From Phycisphaerae bacterium (GTDB lineage: Bacteria; Planctomycetota; Phycisphaerae; Phycisphaerales; SM1A02), in NCBI GenBank assembly GCA_002700845.1, contig PAFA01000069.1, positions 1 to 41,704 of the forward strand: a stretch of 41,704 nt of DNA, in the 5' to 3' direction. How positions within the stretch are numbered: the first letter of the stretch is position 1; every line of letters begins with the position of its first letter. The notes under the pieces were generated by a model. It saw nothing but the letters and a program-made list of their open reading frames with translations. It was not told the DNA's origin and ran no database searches. The translations under genes and the position numbers were made by a program. Shown here in pieces: positions 1 to 7,695 of the stretch.

Positions 1-19
1 CGTAGTCTGTCGAACTGCG

Positions 20-988
20 ATGACTGGAGCCATCCCACAAGCCACCACCCATGCCGCGATACTGGCCCCAAACTGGCTGGGGGATGTGGCTATGGCCATA
101 CCGAGCATCCAGACACTCTTGCAAAGAAGGCCCCAAACGACGTTCCATGTCTTGGCTCGCGCGCCATTTTCCGATGTCATCGGATTGCTCAATGCACCCC
201 AACTGAAATGCCACGAAATGGGACCAAGCGTCCAAGAACTCCGGAAGACCTTGCGAACCATTGACCCCGAAGCAGTAGTCCTTTTTCCCGGGAGCTTCCG
301 GAGCGCTTGGATCTGTCGAGGAATCGGAAAAGTTCGAATTGGTGTCCGTCAAGACTCGCGATCATGGTGGCTGACACATGCTTTCCCCCGAGGCACCAGT
401 CGCCCGAGAGCAACCCACGAGCACTACGCCGATCTGGTTGAACATGCGGTTGGCATTCGTCCCGGACCACCTCACTCTTTGCGAGCAAAAGGAAGGGGCA
501 TCGATCGGTCAGGCATTGTGCTGGTCCCCGGGGCAAGCCGCCCTTTCAAACGCTGGCCCGAATCGCGTTTTGTAGTCCTCGCTAAAGCTCTTCAAACATA
601 TCAAGAGCCGATCACCCTCATAGGCGCACCGGCTGAGCAAACGATGCTCAACGCCATCGCGAGGGAAATCCCCGACAGCAAGGTGATTTGCAACGAACGA
701 TTACCGCAAACCTTGGAATCCATCAAGAAGGCAAAGATCTTGGTCGGCAACGACACCGGACCAAGACATCTGGCCGCGTTGTTTGGCACCCCATGCGTCA
801 CACTGTTTGGCCCCACCGATCCTCGGTGGGCACCACCCACTCAATATGAGCATGCTTTGCGGTCGCAACCATTTGCACCAGGAGAATTGGTCGCGAATGA
901 TGCTCCGGGCGTCTTCCACTTGGAACGGATTTCTGTGGGTGATGTCGTGTCGGCGGTTCAGCAGGTTATGGCCAACCAATATGGCTAA
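20..988 (+). CDS. waaF: ADP-heptose:LPS heptosyltransferase family (glycosyltransferase family 9)
   Basis: N-terminal APNWLGDVAMAIPSI; VLVPGASRPFKRWPESRF; ILVGNDTGPRHLAALFGTPCVTLFGPTDP, typical of GT9 heptosyltransferases. Confidence 0.85.
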   Translation: MTGAIPQATTHAAILAPNWLGDVAMAIPSIQTLLQRRPQTTFHVLARAPFSDVIGLLNAPQLKCHEMGPSVQELRKTLRTIDPEAVVLFPGSFRSAWICRGIGKVRIGVRQDSRSWWLTHAFPRGTSRPRATHEHYADLVEHAVGIRPGPPHSLRAKGRGIDRSGIVLVPGASRPFKRWPESRFVVLAKALQTYQEPITLIGAPAEQTMLNAIAREIPDSKVICNERLPQTLESIKKAKILVGNDTGPRHLAALFGTPCVTLFGPTDPRWAPPTQYEHALRSQPFAPGELVANDAPGVFHLERISVGDVVSAVQQVMANQYG

Positions 989-2178
989 CGAAGTTGGAGT
1001 GGCACTTTGGCTACTGCTGAACGTCGCGCCTGTTCGGCCCACTGTTGAACCAGCCGCTGCGCGGCCACAAAATCAAGCACTGCGGCTTCACCAACCACTC
1101 GGCCATCAGCAGCCATTGGCGGCAATCTTAGGACTTGAAACGCCCCGCCGGCACGATCAACAAGCGAAGCCATCGCTTCTGGAGCATCGGCCGCATCCAC
1201 TTCCAGCAAATGAGTAATTCCAAATGAGGCCAATGCGTCTTGAGGAGGAATCGGCTCGAGAGTGCTGTCGGCCATCAACTCTGCTGGTACTCGGCAGAAA
1301 AAGGCAGCGACCGCTTCACCTTCTCGCTGGGGTTCATCCAGTCGCGGCTGGACCGGAACCGGACGTTGCGGACGCGGATACGCCTGTAATCCTGGAGGAG
1401 GCCAAGCCTCTGGAACTTTGGCCACCGACGATCCCCCCCGGTCAAACCACGAAAGGGCAGGTCGAGGGGCGACGAACCAAAGCATTGAAAGCACCAGCAA
1501 AAGCAAGCAACCTCCAATAATCGTCTGACGAACAGGCTTCGCCATCTGGCGACGTGGCTCAGGCAATCCTGGAGGACCCAACAAAACGGGCCTTGCAGCC
1601 ATGCCACTGGGATCAAACCGAGGCGGTTCTGGGATTTCGCCTCGATGCTGCAAGGCTGCACGATCGGCTCGCATCCCTTCAACCAAATCGCGGAGTTCAG
1701 CATCAGCGTCAAGATCACGCGACAGCCGAATGCGATCTGCTTCCTCAAGTCGTGATTCGACCCAGCCAAGCAATTGACCAAGTTGTCCACGACCTACCCC
1801 CGGGTCATCCTCAGCGAGCAACCCGAGACGGGCTCGCCAGCGGAGGGAACGAACCTCATGCAACGTGGTGTTCAACGCACCAGCAATGACCGTGTCTTCC
1901 AATTCCCCCAAGTCGCACAACACCAAAGCCGCCCGCTCGCGGGGCGCTAAACGATGCACCGGCAACGCCGCATCAGGCGAAGCGCCAGGCAACCCTTCCA
2001 CCAAAGCAGCGAAGGCTGATGCACTTTCTTCGGCTTCTGTCGCTGAAAGTGCCGCTCGAAGCCCTCCATCAAGTCGAGCCTCGGCGTGGCGTGGATCCAA
2101 AGCGAGCGCGCACTCCCAGAGCTTCGACTGAAGTCGGTTGAGTCGCGGTCCGGATGGGCGCTGGCGTACCATCAGCAC
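985..2178 (-). CDS. Membrane protein with an N-terminal sigma-70 region-4-like HTH and a central TM segment (regulatory or anti-sigma-like); start may be GTG at 2178 or ATG at 2172
   Basis: LAPRERAALVLCDLGELEDTVIAGALNTTLHEVRSLRWRARLGLL resembles sigma region 4.2; TM QTIIGGCLLLLVLSMLWFVAP; no region 2 visible. Confidence 0.6.
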   Translation of the reverse strand: MLMVRQRPSGPRLNRLQSKLWECALALDPRHAEARLDGGLRAALSATEAEESASAFAALVEGLPGASPDAALPVHRLAPRERAALVLCDLGELEDTVIAGALNTTLHEVRSLRWRARLGLLAEDDPGVGRGQLGQLLGWVESRLEEADRIRLSRDLDADAELRDLVEGMRADRAALQHRGEIPEPPRFDPSGMAARPVLLGPPGLPEPRRQMAKPVRQTIIGGCLLLLVLSMLWFVAPRPALSWFDRGGSSVAKVPEAWPPPGLQAYPRPQRPVPVQPRLDEPQREGEAVAAFFCRVPAELMADSTLEPIPPQDALASFGITHLLEVDAADAPEAMASLVDRAGGAFQVLRLPPMAADGRVVGEAAVLDFVAAQRLVQQWAEQARRSAVAKVPLQLR

Positions 2179-2182
2179 AACG

Positions 2183-3625
2183 ATGGTACTCCCCCAAGAC
2201 GAATGGCAGAGTCCACTGGCAAGCCGCTATGCCTCAGTGGAAATGCGAACCCTCTTTTCTGACCGAAACCGCATCGGACTGTGGCGGCGGCTTTGGCTGG
2301 CTCTCGCCGAATCTGAGCATGAATTGGGCTTGCCCATCACCGCTCAGCAGCTCGACGAACTTCGAAACACCCTCGACGACATCGATTTCGAGAAAGCAGC
2401 CGCCTACGAGGCCGAATTGCGGCACGACGTCATGGCCCATGTGCACACCTGGGGGGATGTGGCCCCCACCGCTCGTCCAATTTTGCACTTGGGCGCCACC
2501 AGCCAATTCCTGAATTGCAACGCCGAGGCCATCATGCTCAGGGATGCTCTGGATCAGATCGCCGGCACCCTTGCCGCGGTCATTGATGCTCTGGGCACGT
2601 TTGCTTGCACCCACCGAGCCGTCCCCACCCTGGGATCAACCCACTTCCAAACCGCACAACCAACAACTGTTGGCAAACGTGCGAGCGTCTGGTGTTGGGA
2701 TTTGTGCCTTGCTCTTGAAGAAGTAGAACGCCAACGCGATGGCATCCGACTTCGCGGCGTCAAAGGAACCACCGGCACCCAAGCATCTTTTTTGGCTCTT
2801 TTCGACGGAGACCATGACAAAGTAGATCAACTGGAAAACATGGTCGCCGAAAGAATGGGTTTCACGGCTGATCAGTTGCATCCGGTCACCGGTCAAACTT
2901 ACCCCCGGTTGGTTGACGCCAAAGTGCTGAGCGCCCTTGGCATCGTCGCCACCGCAAGCCACAAGTGGGCAACCGATGTCCGCCTGCTTGCCGGACGTGC
3001 CGAAATCGAAGAACCCGTTGCCAAGAAGCAAATTGGTTCATCAGCAATGCCGTACAAACGAAATCCCATGCGTTGTGAAAGGGCATGTGGACTGGCGAGA
3101 TTTGTGATGAACTTGGTCCCCAACACCTACCAAACGGCCGCCACCCAATGGCTCGAACGAACCCTTGATGACTCGGCAAACCGACGGTTGGCGTTGTCCG
3201 AGGCGTTTTTGGCCACAGACGCAACGTTGGGCATTCTTAGAAATGTCTCGAAAGGCCTGATCGCCAACCCTGCCGTGTGCCGCACCAACCTGATGCGTGA
3301 GATGCCGTTCTTGGCCACTGAAGCGTTGCTTATGGCTGCAGTTCGACAAGGCGCAGACCGACAAACCACCCACGAAGTCATCCGTTCCCACAGTCGGGAG
3401 GTCCAAGCAGACCTTCGAGCTGGCGCAACCACGAATGATTTGCTGGACCGTCTTCGAACCGAACCAGCCTTCGACGGCGTCAGCATGGAAGAAGCTCTTG
3501 AGCCAGAGCGTCACATTGGGCGAGCGCCAGAGCAAGTTGACCGCTTTATTGGCCAGTACGTGACTCCAATTCGACACCGATATGCGTCGAATATCGAAGG
3601 AGATGTGTCAGATCTCGCCATTTAA
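2183..3625 (+). CDS. purB: Adenylosuccinate lyase (start chosen at ATG 2183; ORF is open from 2138)
   Basis: Fumarase/ASL superfamily signature SSAMPYKRNPMRCERACGLAR; HLGATSQFLNCNAEAI; GSTHFQTAQPTTVGKRA. Confidence 0.93.
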   Translation: MVLPQDEWQSPLASRYASVEMRTLFSDRNRIGLWRRLWLALAESEHELGLPITAQQLDELRNTLDDIDFEKAAAYEAELRHDVMAHVHTWGDVAPTARPILHLGATSQFLNCNAEAIMLRDALDQIAGTLAAVIDALGTFACTHRAVPTLGSTHFQTAQPTTVGKRASVWCWDLCLALEEVERQRDGIRLRGVKGTTGTQASFLALFDGDHDKVDQLENMVAERMGFTADQLHPVTGQTYPRLVDAKVLSALGIVATASHKWATDVRLLAGRAEIEEPVAKKQIGSSAMPYKRNPMRCERACGLARFVMNLVPNTYQTAATQWLERTLDDSANRRLALSEAFLATDATLGILRNVSKGLIANPAVCRTNLMREMPFLATEALLMAAVRQGADRQTTHEVIRSHSREVQADLRAGATTNDLLDRLRTEPAFDGVSMEEALEPERHIGRAPEQVDRFIGQYVTPIRHRYASNIEGDVSDLAI

Positions 3626-3706
3626 GTAAAAAAAAGGCTCTGCTGGGCCCAAATCACTGATCTGAGCCCGCACACATGCCCGTCATGCGGCACAATGGAA
3701 TTTGAA

Positions 3707-3721
3707 GGGCCCTAACGGCCC
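3707..3721 (+). promoter_or_regulatory. Short hairpin just upstream of the Shine-Dalgarno of the Hc1-like gene
   Basis: GGGCC-CTAAC-GGCCC followed by AAAGGAG at ~3725 and ATG at 3739. Confidence 0.4.
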
Positions 3722-3738
3722 ACTAAAGGAGAACCACT

Positions 3739-3915
3739 ATGGAGTCCTACGACAACCTTCGACGTCTTGTGGAATCGGTTGATGAAGACATCAACAAAGC
3801 CAAGGGTGGCAACAAAGCTGCTGGCACACGTGTTCGCAAGATCATGCAAGAGATCAAAGCTGCGGCCCAAGAGATCCGCGCTCAAATGCTTGAAATTCGT
3901 ACTGAAGACAACTGA
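3739..3915 (+). CDS. Histone H1-like (Hc1-family) small DNA-binding protein, 58 aa; absent from the supplied ORF track
   Basis: Translated by eye: MESYDNLRRLVESVDEDINKAKGGNKAAGTRVRKIMQEIKAAAQEIRAQMLEIRTEDN; core GNKAAGTRVRKxMQEIKxxAQEIR typical of Hc1-like proteins; SD AAAGGAG. Confidence 0.85.
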   Translation: MESYDNLRRLVESVDEDINKAKGGNKAAGTRVRKIMQEIKAAAQEIRAQMLEIRTEDN

Positions 3916-3954
3916 TCTTCAAATCGGCCTTCTTCGGAAGGCTCACCAAACATC

Positions 3955-3984
3955 AAGAAGGCCGTCCTACGGGGCGGCCTTCTT
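3955..3984 (+). terminator. Rho-independent-like terminator hairpin after the Hc1-like gene
   Basis: Perfect 10-bp stem AAGAAGGCCG / CGGCCTTCTT with 10-nt loop; only a weak trailing T-run (GCTTTG). Confidence 0.65.
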
Positions 3985-4008
3985 GCTTTGAGTATTCTGT
4001 CATCGCAC

Positions 4009-4482
4009 ATGGCCATAGAACCTGCCCTACCGCTTGATCAGATTGATCCCAATGCCTGTCTGCATGACGCCAAGGCTATTGATTTGCTCATTCCACACCG
4101 TGGCCCGATCCGCCAAGTGGATCGCATCGTCTTTGCCGAGACACCAATGCTTATTGCTGGGGTGAAGGAAGTTCGTGATGACGAGTTTTGGTGCGATGGA
4201 CACATTCCCGGCCGGCCCGTCATGCCGGGAGTTCTGCAGCTTGAAGCAGGCGCCCAATTGGCTTCAATCTTGGACACGTTGTGCCACGGTCCCGACCGCT
4301 TCATGGGGCTGGTTCGTATCGATGATGCTTCATTCCGAGGCTCCGTTGAACCAGGCGATCAACTGTTGCTTCTTGGTCGTCGCCTAAAGCCTGCACACAA
4401 ACGTCGATTTGTCTGTCAATGCCAAGGATTGGTACGTGGCAATATCGTATTCAATGCACAAATAACCGGCTTCACCCTGTAA
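4009..4482 (+). CDS. FabZ/FabA-like 3-hydroxyacyl-ACP dehydratase (hotdog fold); ORF open from TTG 3988, ATG at 4009 preferred
   Basis: LIPHRGPIRQVDRIV and GHIPGRPVMPGVLQLEAGAQ match FabZ active-site motifs. Confidence 0.82.
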   Translation: MAIEPALPLDQIDPNACLHDAKAIDLLIPHRGPIRQVDRIVFAETPMLIAGVKEVRDDEFWCDGHIPGRPVMPGVLQLEAGAQLASILDTLCHGPDRFMGLVRIDDASFRGSVEPGDQLLLLGRRLKPAHKRRFVCQCQGLVRGNIVFNAQITGFTL

Positions 4483-4491
4483 AGCAGATCC

Positions 4492-5478
4492 ATGTTCACT
4501 CCTCCGTTCCGCTGCCATCCTTTGCTCAAATCCCGAGTGTGGGGCGGTCAAAAACTTGCCGATTGGGGACGCTCGCTTCCCAACCCAGGACAAGGTCAAT
4601 GGGGTGAATCTTGGGAGTTGGCAGATCTTCCGGAAGAAATTGCTGACGGCCAAAGCATCATTTGCGATGGACCACTTGCTGGCCAAACCTTTCGAGATGC
4701 CTTAAAGCATCACTCCAAATCTTTGCTGGGTGACCTTCCACTCAGCCCCCAGGGTGGCTTCCCTTTGCTGGTGAAGCTTCTTGATGCCCAGCGAAACCTC
4801 TCGGTACAAGTGCACCCCACGGCCGAATACGCTGAAATTCATCCGGGCGCGTACAAAAAAGACGAAGCATGGCTCATCCTTGATGCTCATCCAGGGAGCA
4901 CCCTTTACACCGGCTTGGCCGATGGGATCACTCCCAAACAACTGTGTGCTGCCGCCCGACGTGGCGAGGATTTACAACCACTCATGCACACGGTGCCCGC
5001 GGTCCCCGGAACCTGTCATGTGCTGCAAAGTGGGACTTGTCATGCCCTTGGAGGCGGCATTTTGGTGGCTGAGTTCCAGACACCCAGTGACACCACCTAC
5101 CGGGTGTGGGACTGGGGGCGTGAGGGGCGAGAAATGCACCTTGAGCATGCCTTGGCCTGCATGTCTTCTGGCCGAGCAGTTGAGCCCTCCTTCACGCGTG
5201 CCGATGCCGATGGTCTGGAGATTCGTGTTGTTGCCACGACACCTGCCTTCGTACTCCGAACGCTTCATGCCCCTGCCCGGCATACCCTCCATCGCCCCCC
5301 CTGCGATCGACCTGAAATCTGGCTCCTCCTCGAAGGAGACATGATGTGTGGAGACCTCCACTGGCGTAAGGGGGATACCGTCTTTTTTCCGGCCGACAGC
5401 GACGTTGAGGCTGAAATCAGCCCTGGTTGCCGCTGGGTGCACTGTCATTTGCCCTTTGGACAAGAACGTCTTGCCTGA
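4492..5478 (+). CDS. manA: Mannose-6-phosphate isomerase, class I (cupin)
   Basis: RVWGGQKLADWG; LSVQVHPTAEYA; KDEAWLILDAHPGSTLYTGL. Confidence 0.88.
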   Translation: MFTPPFRCHPLLKSRVWGGQKLADWGRSLPNPGQGQWGESWELADLPEEIADGQSIICDGPLAGQTFRDALKHHSKSLLGDLPLSPQGGFPLLVKLLDAQRNLSVQVHPTAEYAEIHPGAYKKDEAWLILDAHPGSTLYTGLADGITPKQLCAAARRGEDLQPLMHTVPAVPGTCHVLQSGTCHALGGGILVAEFQTPSDTTYRVWDWGREGREMHLEHALACMSSGRAVEPSFTRADADGLEIRVVATTPAFVLRTLHAPARHTLHRPPCDRPEIWLLLEGDMMCGDLHWRKGDTVFFPADSDVEAEISPGCRWVHCHLPFGQERLA

Positions 5479-6064
5479 GGGAATACCTGACCCTTCGGGC
5501 TCGTCCCTCAAGCATGGTGAACATGCTGCCCGACGACCTCTGTCCGAATCCAAACTCCGCCAAATCATGCAGGAGCAAGGGCCAAGGCTCTTGGCTCTGG
5601 CCCGTGGCGTGGTCCGTGACTCGCATGTGGCAGAAGACATCGTTCAGGAGAGCTTTGTGAAACTCTGGCGGCAACCTCCAGAAGCCGCAGCCGCCATGCC
5701 CTCTTGGCTACGAACAACGGTGGTTCGAGCTTCAATCGACCGACTTCGAAAACGTCAGGCCACACCAAGCGACACGCTGAATCCTGCCGCACCAGAACAT
5801 CCACCGCCCGCCGATGCCCAAGAACGAGCAGCATGCATCGAAGACGCCATGGCTCGTCTTGATCCTGAAAAACGTGCGGTACTTTTGCTGCGTGCCCGAG
5901 ACCAACTTCCGTACGAAGCCATCGCCGCGGCCCTTGAAGTTCCAATCGGAACCGTCATGAGCCGACTTGCTCGAGCCAGAAAAGCATTGCTTCACGAGCT
6001 GGCTCAGTCAGAAAAAAACACCGACAGTGATCCCATCCCACTTCCACGGAGACAGACGCCATGA
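5348..6064 (+). CDS. ECF-type RNA polymerase sigma factor; true start is probably downstream of 5348 because the ORF overlaps manA
   Basis: Region 2 LLALARGVVRDSHVAEDIVQESFVKLWRQ; region 4 LDPEKRAVLLLRARDQLPYEAIAAALEVPIGTVMSRLARARKAL. Confidence 0.85.
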   Translation: METSTGVRGIPSFFRPTATLRLKSALVAAGCTVICPLDKNVLPEGIPDPSGSSLKHGEHAARRPLSESKLRQIMQEQGPRLLALARGVVRDSHVAEDIVQESFVKLWRQPPEAAAAMPSWLRTTVVRASIDRLRKRQATPSDTLNPAAPEHPPPADAQERAACIEDAMARLDPEKRAVLLLRARDQLPYEAIAAALEVPIGTVMSRLARARKALLHELAQSEKNTDSDPIPLPRRQTP

Positions 6065-6714
6065 CAATGGACTGCGAGAATTTTGATCAATACCGCGACG
6101 CATTTTTAGATGGCCGGCTTTCTTCCGATCAAGCCCGTTCAGCGGAACAACATTTGGCAAACTGTCCAAAGTGCCAAGTCGAGATTGAACACCTGCTGGC
6201 CACCGAATCCCACCTTCGGGACCAAGTGGAACCTGCATGGACCGAACAGATGACCCAAGTCGTGTTGAATCAAACCACGGCGCCCATTGCACAAATCACC
6301 TGGCCATGGCAAGTGGCCACAGCTGCAGGCTGGCTCTTGGCCATTGGGTTGGGACTGCAAATGCTTCGCCCCTCTGGTTCGCCTGATTCAGTTGCTCAAC
6401 CCGTGGCTTACTATCAGCCAGCACCTTGGATGAAATCGACCTTAGGCCCCCGGCGTGAGGTGGAAGCAATCACACCACTTGTTCAGATGCTGGGACACCT
6501 CCAAACCGGTTCCCCCCCATCCGCCGTTCTTTTGGAAGATCTTGCCACCATGCGGCAAACCGCCTTCGGTGAGAATCGGATCCTGATCCTCGAAGCAGAG
6601 GCCGCGTGTGCGCATCTTCTTCAACCGGCCCGAGTTGATCTTGAGACCCTTTTTCCAGGTTTAAGCAAACGATTACAAGCCGCCGTCAGCGAACATACTT
6701 CTCCACAAGCTTGA
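6061..6714 (+). CDS. zf-HC2-type anti-sigma factor, TM protein
   Basis: CENFDQYRDAFLDGRLSSDQARSAEQHLANCPKCQVEIE (HxxxCxxC) plus TM; ATGA overlap with the sigma gene. Confidence 0.8.
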   Translation: MTMDCENFDQYRDAFLDGRLSSDQARSAEQHLANCPKCQVEIEHLLATESHLRDQVEPAWTEQMTQVVLNQTTAPIAQITWPWQVATAAGWLLAIGLGLQMLRPSGSPDSVAQPVAYYQPAPWMKSTLGPRREVEAITPLVQMLGHLQTGSPPSAVLLEDLATMRQTAFGENRILILEAEAACAHLLQPARVDLETLFPGLSKRLQAAVSEHTSPQA

Positions 6715-6757
6715 CCCTGGAGGACGTCCGAGAACCGTAGCCTTCGACGGAAGTCCC

Positions 6758-7039
6758 GTGCGCTCGTACCATACAGCCGTGAATTCAATCAACGGACTCC
6801 CCCCGATTCTCCCCCCAACGACTTCGGCTGTCCGTACAGCCCCGCTTCGTTTGGAAGAGGCCGGTAGCGAAGGAGCCCCAGTGGCCCGGATCGCACCCAG
6901 CCAACCCGTCGACCCACTGGTCGCTGGGCGTCTGGCACCGGGTTCCCGATTGACACTTCGCCCGAACTTGGCCCAAATCCAAGCCACCTACGGTGCCTCA
7001 GCTCAGGCGGCACCCGCTGGACCTGAGACCATCGCGTGA
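6758..7039 (+). CDS. Hypothetical small protein, 93 aa
   Basis: GTGA overlap with downstream eda suggests coupling; no recognised domain. Confidence 0.4.
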   Translation: MRSYHTAVNSINGLPPILPPTTSAVRTAPLRLEEAGSEGAPVARIAPSQPVDPLVAGRLAPGSRLTLRPNLAQIQATYGASAQAAPAGPETIA

Positions 7040-7662
7040 ATCGCAATGAATTTGTCAGTGCTTTTGCTGCGGCCCGAGCCAGTGCAATTCTTCGCACCCC
7101 CCACGAACATCTGGCCGGCCCAGCGATGGAGGCTGCCGTTGACGCAGGATTTCAAATTGTTGAATTCACTTTGACCATCCCGGGGGCGTTGGAATTGATC
7201 CGTTCGTTCTCAAAACAAGATGGTCTTTTGGTGAGCGTCGGTACTGTCCTAACGCCGGTGGATGCACATGCCGCCATCGATGCAGGCGCGGCATGCTTGG
7301 TTTCACCTGTCCTGAATCCCGAAGTTGGTGCGGTTGCCGCTGAACGCGACATCGCATGGATGCCAGGTATTGCCACCCCAACCGAGGCCTACGCAGCCCA
7401 TCAAGCTGGCGCCCCCCTGCAGAAGATCTTTCCTATGCCTGGAATTGGTGCCGCCTGGGTCAAAGCCATCCGGGGACCGATGCCATTTCTCAACCTGGTC
7501 CCAACCCATGGCGTGCACGAAAACAACGCCGCTTCGTTCTTAAAGGCTGGGGCTCACGCGGTGGGTTTTGTGCAGTCAGTCTTTGATCCGAACGACATCG
7601 CAGAACAGCGTTGGGGCAAGATCAAAGAACGAGCCCAAAAAGCCTTGGCATCAATTGCTTGA
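7036..7662 (+). CDS. eda: 2-keto-3-deoxy-6-phosphogluconate (KDPG) aldolase family
   Basis: Class I aldolase pattern: AAVDAGFQIVEFTLTIPGALELI, VSVGTVLTPVDAHAAIDAGAACLVSPVLNPEV, MPGIATPTEA, KIFPMPGIGAAWVKAIRGPMP. Confidence 0.88.
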   Translation: MNRNEFVSAFAAARASAILRTPHEHLAGPAMEAAVDAGFQIVEFTLTIPGALELIRSFSKQDGLLVSVGTVLTPVDAHAAIDAGAACLVSPVLNPEVGAVAAERDIAWMPGIATPTEAYAAHQAGAPLQKIFPMPGIGAAWVKAIRGPMPFLNLVPTHGVHENNAASFLKAGAHAVGFVQSVFDPNDIAEQRWGKIKERAQKALASIA

Positions 7663-7695
7663 TCTGAAGCACCCGACGGCAAAAACCATTGATCG

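Noticed and set aside
985-988. Convergent stop codons of the waaF-like gene and its neighbour overlapping in CTAA
   Set aside because: Common in compact bacterial genomes; not informative alone.
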